From Goniomonas avonlea (lineage: Eukaryota; Cryptophyceae; Goniomonadida; Goniomonadaceae): a DNA stretch of 12,543 nt. This document shows, piece by piece, positions 10,401 through 12,543 of the stretch. Positions within the stretch are counted from its first letter, which is position 1; each line of letters begins with the position of its first letter. The notes under the pieces were generated by a model. It ran no database searches. It saw only the letters and a program-made list of their open reading frames with translations, and was not told the DNA's origin. Both the position numbers and the translations under genes were made by a program. Where the stretch lies: NCBI GenBank assembly GCA_003573635.1, contig QUTJ01031538.1:1-12543 (forward strand). The letters are read 5' to 3'.

Positions 10401-12211
10401 GGCAGTACACAGGGCAGCGCTATCTGCTCAGGCAGTACCGTCCGGGTCCACAGTGCGCGCGAACTGCAGAGCATCCGAGGTGGCAAGGTCGACAGTTGCC
10501 GGAGTTACCGCGAGGATGAGGCAGTCCTTCTGTGAAATGTACTCCATAACCAAGCTCCGCACCTGCACGCCTTGTTTAACACAACCTGAACGGTCAGCTT
10601 CTCCATCGCCAAGTCCAGCACGCACAGGCCTTGCTTCACACAACCGTGACCTGACTCACACGATTACCTCCTCCATCACCAAGTCCAGCACTCGTACGCC
10701 TTGCTTCACACCTGACTCACACGATTACCTCCTCCATCACCAAGCCCAGCACTTGCTTAACACAACCTTACCGCACGCCATACTCTAAAACAAGTGGCGC
10801 CACGGCTGCAGAACGTAGCGCCACGAACTGCGCCGGGCTTGTTGAGGTGTGTGACACTCTGCGGACTTGTTGAAGCACGCGACACACTGCGGATGAACAA
10901 GAGGCTTTCAGCGGACCTGTTTGCTGATATCTTTCGGTTGATCGTCCACCGGCACGGCAGTCAGACCAGGTAAGTCCACCAGCGTCACGTTCACAACTGT
11001 AAACGCGTGAGTGACAACTTCGACAAGCCTGGGCTAGCTGACCGTGCGGGGAGGTTATCTTCAAACACATCGGCACCGAAGAAATGCCCTTGCCCTCTCC
11101 TGCAACACGAACAGTGTCTCGTTCAATTTCTCGTCTTAGCGCTGACATGTCTGTGAACAATTGATCCGGAAGGTGTGCCAGCTCGCCGACCACTGCATCG
11201 GCGCGTCAATGGGTGAATGCTCGAGAGTGAAAGAAAAAAAGAGACCTCGGTCCTCAGAGCTGTGAACCAGCTGCAGTACCAGCGGTCGCCGGGTCACAAT
11301 ACCCGTGCCACGCGGCAAAAAGTCGTGCCCTGCAATGGACTTAAGGACGAGGGTGCTGAATAGAACTCACAGACCCACCGACAATGGTTTCCAGGACCGA
11401 GGTTTTCCCTACACTTTGAGCCCCTACAACCGCAATCTGCGGCAGCGAAATGTGCCCCAAATGGGAACGAGAAAAAACATCGTGTAGTTTGTTCACCACG
11501 GAGATTAGACTAGACCAGAGTCAGCCAAGAGGGGGAACCAGACAACTCTTACTTGACCATTCCTGCTGAAGGCCTCGTGGGCACAGTCGGTCCCACCGGG
11601 GCAACCATTGCCTTGTTAACCTCAGATGATCGACAAGGAGCAGCAGAAGACATGTGCGATCCAGAGAGACGCTTGTTCTGTGTAGTTGCAGGCCTTGGCT
11701 CCGATGGCGGGGGTCGAACCTCGGACGTCCGCCGTCCTGGTTTGGGATCTGAAGGGGGGGGGGGGTTCGCTTGGGCCTGGGTCTGAGCCTGCGGTTTCGG
11801 CTGCGCAGGCGGGGGGGGTCGTACTTCAGATTCACGACGCGGTGGGGTTGGCTTTGGTTGTGATGGAGGCGGTGGACGTGGTTTCGGCTCGGCTGGAGGA
11901 AGGGGTTGCGAAGGAGGTGGCTGTGAAGGAAGAGCCGGAGCAACTGGTGGCTTTGGATCGACCGGTGGAGGTGGGCGCGCAGGTGGTGGCTGCGCTGGGA
12001 GGGACGGTGCTGGTGATCCTGGCTGCGGGGGTGCAGGCGATGATGGGAGAGCAGGCTTCTTGTCTGCAGCCGATGATGCCCGCCGCCCCGGTGGTGCTGG
12101 TTTCTTGGTAATATCTGCAGCGGATGTCACGCCACTGTGCTCATCCCTGGATTTTGAGCAGTTGAGGCATGTTGCCGGCTTAAAGGCGTGCGGAGAAAAT
12201 GAGTCACACAT
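3391..12211 (-). CDS. Dynamin-related GTPase with N-terminal proline-rich region, ~22 exons
   Basis: This gene encodes a large membrane-remodelling GTPase of the dynamin superfamily, a family that oligomerises on membranes and uses GTP to constrict or cut them. Proposed exons, in minus-strand order: 12211-11553, 11509-11379, 11329-11246, 11192-11043, 10996-10917, 10562-10439, 9941-9821, 9085-8944, 8747-8652, 8460-8374, 8243-8176, 7594-7474, 7287-7141, 6821-6735, 6268-6180, 6092-6062 (uncertain), 5873-5805, 5716-5639, 4488-4357, 4072-4004, 3762-3707, 3463-3391. Every intron is GT...AG, 20 of 21 acceptors are CAG, and the phases agree throughout, giving about 897 residues. Motifs present: [33 protein letters not shown], a GGAR stalk motif and a complete GED ending at TGA. 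There is no PH domain, as in Drp1/Vps1-type proteins, but the N-terminal extension is unlike either. The exact ends of exons 9, 16 and 17 are the weakest points. Confidence 0.9.
3854..4027. repeat. Tandem repeat copying the exon 20 donor junction
   Basis: ctagtcaagcaacgtcagac begins at 3854, 3907 and 3971, giving three units of 53-64 bp. In minus orientation the highest-coordinate unit contains the last ~20 nt of exon 20 (CTTGCTGCGCACCTTCAAC) and its donor GTGCGTG. The next unit repeats both almost unchanged, and the third keeps CTTCAAC with GTGCGCG. Read-through from the exon meets TAG after 12 codons. Confidence 0.9.
4069..4176. repeat. Two-copy repeat carrying the exon 20 acceptor
   Basis: gcctgcacaagctgtcagca occurs at 4071 and 4126 (period 55). 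On the minus strand this is TGACAGCTTGTGCAG|GC, so the acceptor of exon 20 has an upstream near-perfect duplicate. Confidence 0.85.
4292..4342. repeat. Pentanucleotide gggca/ggaca array in intron 19
   Basis: About ten units of (a)gggca or ggaca run here, starting ~14 nt inside the intron from the exon 19 donor at 4356. A duplicated gacagaccactctga lies beside it, near 4246 and 4275. Confidence 0.9.
5203..5269. repeat. Imperfect 15 bp inverted repeat with 37 nt spacer
   Basis: 5203-5217 (acgttagactatcga) pairs with 5255-5269 (tcgatagtcgaacgt) at 14 of 15 positions, the mismatch being 5208/5264. Inside the spacer a further ctatcg word recurs. It could be a stem-loop in the intron or a remnant of a small element. 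Confidence 0.75.
5381..5600. repeat. Minisatellite of cttgcgtacgcctg / tgcacttgca units
   Basis: Degenerate short units of the type cttgcgt(a/g)cgcctg, alternating with tttgtgcacttgcacttg, occupy about 220 bp of intron 18. Open frames across it (tyrosine/alanine or cysteine/leucine repeats) are repeat artefacts. Confidence 0.85.
5639..6092 (-). CDS. Dynamin gene exons 16-18: linker between stalk and GED
   Basis: Exon 15 ends in phase 2 (CTCAT|GTGAGA) and exon 17 must start in phase 0, so a short exon of 3n+1 nt is needed. The best candidate is 6092-6062 ([10 protein letters not shown]), but others are possible. Exon 17 (5873-5805) encodes a Gln/Pro/Arg-rich stretch ([17 protein letters not shown]); its acceptor is CAGCAG, so one codon may be alternatively included. 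Exon 18 (5716-5639) encodes [20 protein letters not shown], a hydrophobic-basic patch that could touch lipid, and ends GGCAAG|GTGAGC. About 60 residues in all is too short for a PH domain and corresponds to the B insert of Drp1-type proteins. Confidence 0.6.
6119..6168. repeat. Direct repeat just inside the exon 15 donor
   Basis: gaccaagcgagggaaa occurs at 6119 and 6151 (period 32), within 60 nt of the exon 15 donor at 6179. Confidence 0.8.
6180..8747 (-). CDS. Dynamin gene exons 9-15: stalk (middle domain)
   Basis: Exons 9-15 encode the helical stalk that drives assembly: [18 protein letters not shown] (exon 9), [11 protein letters not shown] (10), [10 protein letters not shown] (11), [14 protein letters not shown]...IQNAVRNTA (12), [19 protein letters not shown] and [11 protein letters not shown] (13), [15 protein letters not shown]...LDKRMEP (14), and [20 protein letters not shown] (15). 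Order and spacing match the dynamin middle domain. Exon 9 as drawn ends CAT|GTTCCC and carries about 13 residues ([13 protein letters not shown]) not expected from relatives, so a non-GT donor nearer 8690 is possible. The loop that reads GPRP in Drp1, part of an assembly interface, is GLSA here. Confidence 0.85.
6334..6406. repeat. Direct repeat acactttc(t/c)acgtcagaatacca in intron 14
   Basis: Two copies, about 24 bp each, lie ~49 bp apart, with a ctccaacact duplication between them. Confidence 0.8.
6505..6740. repeat. Intron 14 minisatellite that begins at the exon 14 donor
   Basis: At least six ~36-40 bp units of gaccaggcaccgc(gc)atcaagatcacaccacac type fill most of intron 14 (466 nt). 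In minus orientation the first unit spans the exon 14 donor, AAGAAT|GTGCGATGTGATCTTG, and later units read AAGAAGGTGCAGTGTGGTCTTG (near 6677) and AAGAGTGTGTGGTGTGATCCTG, so the junction itself is part of the repeat. Confidence 0.85.
6811..6866. repeat. Duplicated exon 14 acceptor
   Basis: caccaagtcctgcgtcgctg (from 6813) and caccaggtcgtgcgtggctg (from 6843) are about 30 bp apart. The upstream copy (minus sense) has lost the AG (cgcac instead of cgcag), leaving one usable acceptor. Confidence 0.75.
6973..7119. repeat. Intron 13 repeat with gccaagcatgga core
   Basis: The core begins at 6973, 7017, 7060 and 7108, with unit length 43-48 bp, including (a/g)agrgacacaaatattacaggagtg. The array ends ~20 nt from the exon 13 donor (7140). 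Intron 13 is 319 nt. Confidence 0.85.
7637..7681. repeat. GT-rich microsatellite in intron 11
   Basis: An imperfect (gt)n / gtat tract just upstream (minus sense) of the exon 12 acceptor supplies the alternating purine-pyrimidine part of intron 11. Confidence 0.8.
7860..8175. repeat. Intron 11 purine/pyrimidine array copying the exon 11 donor
   Basis: About 300 bp of gagagg/ggagg purine-rich sequence (plus) also contains a G12 run (7877-7888). In minus orientation the donor GTGCGTCCCCGCCCCTC at 8175 recurs as GTACATCCCCGCCCCTC (near 8087), GTACGTCCCCGCCCCTC (near 8013) and GTACATCCCCGCCCCTC (near 7942), separated by cttgtcggctcctctc and CT-rich stretches. Confidence 0.88.
8741..8818. repeat. 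Duplicated exon 9 acceptor
   Basis: agcatctgcaaaatca (8743) and agcatctgcaaattca (8801) are 58 bp apart; on minus these are TTTGCAG|ATGCT(G/T)CTC. The downstream copy, preceded by a CTAAC branch-point-like word, keeps the reading frame; the upstream copy would shift it. Confidence 0.8.
8944..11509 (-). CDS. Dynamin gene exons 2-8: GTPase domain
   Basis: Seven exons encode the G domain, about residues 220-497. Exon 2 has [19 protein letters not shown] (P-loop at 249-257). Exon 3 has [20 protein letters not shown] with switch-I Thr276. Exon 4 has [16 protein letters not shown] and [14 protein letters not shown]. Exon 5 has [18 protein letters not shown] (DLPG at 349-352). Exon 6 has [20 protein letters not shown]. 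Exon 7 has [14 protein letters not shown] (TKLD at 418-421). Exon 8 completes SRSQ and adds [14 protein letters not shown] and [11 protein letters not shown]. All nucleotide-binding motifs are intact, so the enzyme should be active. Introns 1-4 are only 43-53 nt; introns 5-7 are 354, 497 and 735 nt and full of repeats. Confidence 0.92.
9078..9300. repeat. Intron 7 repeat copying the exon 8 acceptor
   Basis: (c)ctgtgacctg words occur near 9079, 9161, 9214 and 9267, within larger units that also share gaccgatgcrccgtcacaaaa. On minus they read CAG|GTCACAGGCAT at the true exon 8 start, and CAGGTCACAGGCCTA, CAGGTCACGGACAA and CAGGTCACAGACATA upstream. Confidence 0.85.
9304..9560. repeat. Intron 7 minisatellite of gtgcacactgttaagagcgaa units
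   Basis: About a dozen 18-22 bp degenerate units fill the middle of intron 7 (735 nt). It is followed by a two-copy block, actctgagac(a/c)aac...gtgcgcactccagcctctccgtgca, at about 9549-9650. Confidence 0.88.
9928..10064. repeat. Exon 7 acceptor copies plus (CA)n in intron 6
   Basis: The true acceptor region (caactgtgcgcaggcctgtgcg, 9928) is echoed at about 10007 (caactgtgcgcgcctgtgca) and in part at 10049 (acaggcctgtgcaatg). A (CA)~14 microsatellite lies between, at about 9958-9985. In minus sense these are GCACAG|GC(C)TGCGCACAGTTGG-like copies upstream of exon 7. Confidence 0.8.
10173..10440. repeat. Intron 6 array of 30 bp units starting exactly at the exon 6 donor
   Basis: Six exact-period 30 bp units (tatctgctca at 10271, 10301, 10331, 10361, 10391, 10421) and about three divergent ones lie here. 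In minus sense each unit starts GTACTGCCTGAGCAGATAGC or a close variant, and the first such GT is the exon 6 donor at 10438. There are no unique spacers, so it is not a CRISPR. Thirty is a multiple of three, which explains long spurious ORFs here. Confidence 0.93.
10541..10756. repeat. Intron 5 repeat copying the exon 6 acceptor and exon start
   Basis: The segment actccataaccaagctccgc...acgccttg at the true exon 6 start (10541-10574) is echoed at about 10601, 10671 and 10732 as ctccatc(a/g)ccaag(t/c)ccagcac. In minus sense these are (G/C)AAGGC(G/C)TG..(A/G)GTGC(G/T)G..CTTGG..ATGGAG, covering the acceptor and ~25 nt of exon 6. Confidence 0.85.
11553..12211 (-). CDS. Dynamin gene exon 1: Cys/His motif plus proline-rich region
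   Basis: ATG at 12211 is the first in-frame ATG after an upstream stop near 12337. Residues 2-25 carry C-x12-C-x2-C-x6-H within [14 protein letters not shown]...NCSKSRDEH, a small zinc-site-like pattern. About residues 37-175 are Pro-rich with many PxxP cores and basic flanks, suited to SH3 binding. A block RR(E/T)SEVRPPP occurs twice, with RRxS like a basophilic kinase site. A C12 tract (11754-11765 on plus) encodes four prolines. The exon ends GTCAA|GTAAGA; a 43 nt intron ending TAG joins it in phase to [13 protein letters not shown], the usual dynamin N-terminal helix. Exon 2 has no in-frame ATG after its upstream stop, which supports a true fusion and not two genes. Confidence 0.82.
11754..11765. 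repeat. G12/C12 homopolymer inside dynamin exon 1
   Basis: Twelve G on plus, read as C12 on minus, encode four prolines in the proline-rich region. Any length change not divisible by three would truncate the protein before the GTPase domain. Confidence 0.9.
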
Positions 12212-12295
12212 CGTCACTGCTTCGCCTACTCTCGAGATAGACTGCGACCGGAGCTTATGAGCAGCGGCTACCGTCAGGGTACCTAATTGTGGGCC

Positions 12296-12305
12296 ACCCC
12301 GGGGT
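12296..12305. promoter_or_regulatory. Perfect 10 bp palindrome accccggggt
   Basis: A self-complementary decamer lies 85-95 bp upstream of the dynamin ATG; it could be a dimeric transcription factor site. Confidence 0.4.
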
Positions 12306-12314
12306 AGGGTCTTG

Positions 12315-12333
12315 GAATTACCTTTGGTAATTC
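12315..12333. promoter_or_regulatory. Perfect inverted repeat gaattacc-ttt-ggtaattc
   Basis: Two perfect 8 bp arms with a 3 bp spacer lie 104-122 bp upstream of the ATG. This suits a dimer binding site or a small hairpin. Confidence 0.5.
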
Positions 12334-12543
12334 ATTCCTGTTGCTTGACCATGCTGATTTTAAGACCGGGTTTATTAAGTAGGTCAGTTGCAAGGTATGG
12401 GAATGAGGCCTTGATCGGGCCCGAGACAACAACCCCCCCCAACTGGAGTCAGCGCGCGCGGGGACGGGCACACGATCGAATGGCCAAACCACGTGGTCCG
12501 AAGAGGGCCACCGGTGAAGAGGACGCCGCGCGCGACTGACCAC

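Larger units (their letters stand above)
12212..12543 (-). promoter_or_regulatory. 5' flank of the dynamin gene
   Basis: This is upstream of the ATG on minus. The leader frame is open for ~40 codons without an ATG. Two palindromes lie close to the start. Further out are an aataaa on the minus strand (12371-12376), no clear TATA box, and a GC-rich end with a C-run near 12431-12440. A short plus-strand ORF from 12480 (MAKPRGPKRATGEEDAARD) is not recognisable. No further gene is supported. Confidence 0.4.

Noticed and set aside
10173-10440. CRISPR array
   Set aside because: Units are directly adjacent without unique spacers, in a eukaryotic intron.
9728-10486. 252-codon minus-strand ORF with [10 protein letters not shown] repeats
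   Set aside because: It runs through the intron 6 array and out of frame with exons 6 and 7; it is a repeat artefact.
10158-10788. Long plus-strand ORFs (10158-10535, 10255-10788)
   Set aside because: They owe their openness to the 30 bp repeat (a multiple of three) and overlap exon 6 antisense; the translation is a simple repeat.
12283-12543. 86-codon minus ORF at the right edge
   Set aside because: No motif, Arg/Ser/Pro-rich, no link to exon 1 (stop between).
1-12543. tRNA or rRNA genes
   Set aside because: No cloverleaf with A/B boxes and no rRNA-like core was recognised on either strand.

Overview
The window is eukaryotic: one gene on the minus strand fills about 70% of it and is cut into many small exons with GT-AG introns, several of them stuffed with minisatellites. 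By eye the sequence is GC-rich, with 12-13 nt runs of G or C. It most resembles an intron-rich unicellular eukaryote; I cannot name the lineage from sequence alone.

Left part (1-2790, plus strand). Two copies of a ~175 bp tandem repeat carrying a conserved hairpin (1-372) and a short AT-rich stretch lead into three coding fragments in different frames: a SET-domain-like ORF (479-1057), an ORF with the layout of a Ulp1/SENP-like (C48) cysteine protease (1506-2474), and a CxxC...HxxHxC fragment (2437-2790). None has a clean ATG-to-stop structure joining it to the next. They may be pieces of one broken or spliced gene of a mobile element or viral insertion, but no reverse transcriptase, integrase or transposase is visible.

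Right part (12211 down to 3391, minus strand). I could rebuild a dynamin-superfamily GTPase from about 22 exons. Reading phases agree at every junction, although exon 16 (31 nt) is uncertain. The predicted protein is about 897 residues. Its order is: small Cys/His motif, long proline-rich region, dynamin GTPase (G1-G4 and the SRSQ motif present), stalk, short low-complexity linker, GED. There is no room for a PH domain, and the proline-rich region is at the N-terminus, not at the C-terminus as in classical dynamins.

The introns are the most unusual part. Many arrays contain repeated copies of the adjacent splice junction. Donor copies occur after exons 6, 11, 14 and 20; acceptor copies precede exons 6, 7, 8, 9, 14 and 20. 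In several cases the copies include 10-30 nt of exon.

The last 330 bases (12212-12543) are the 5' flank of the dynamin gene. They hold two perfect palindromes within about 125 bp of the ATG and no convincing further gene.
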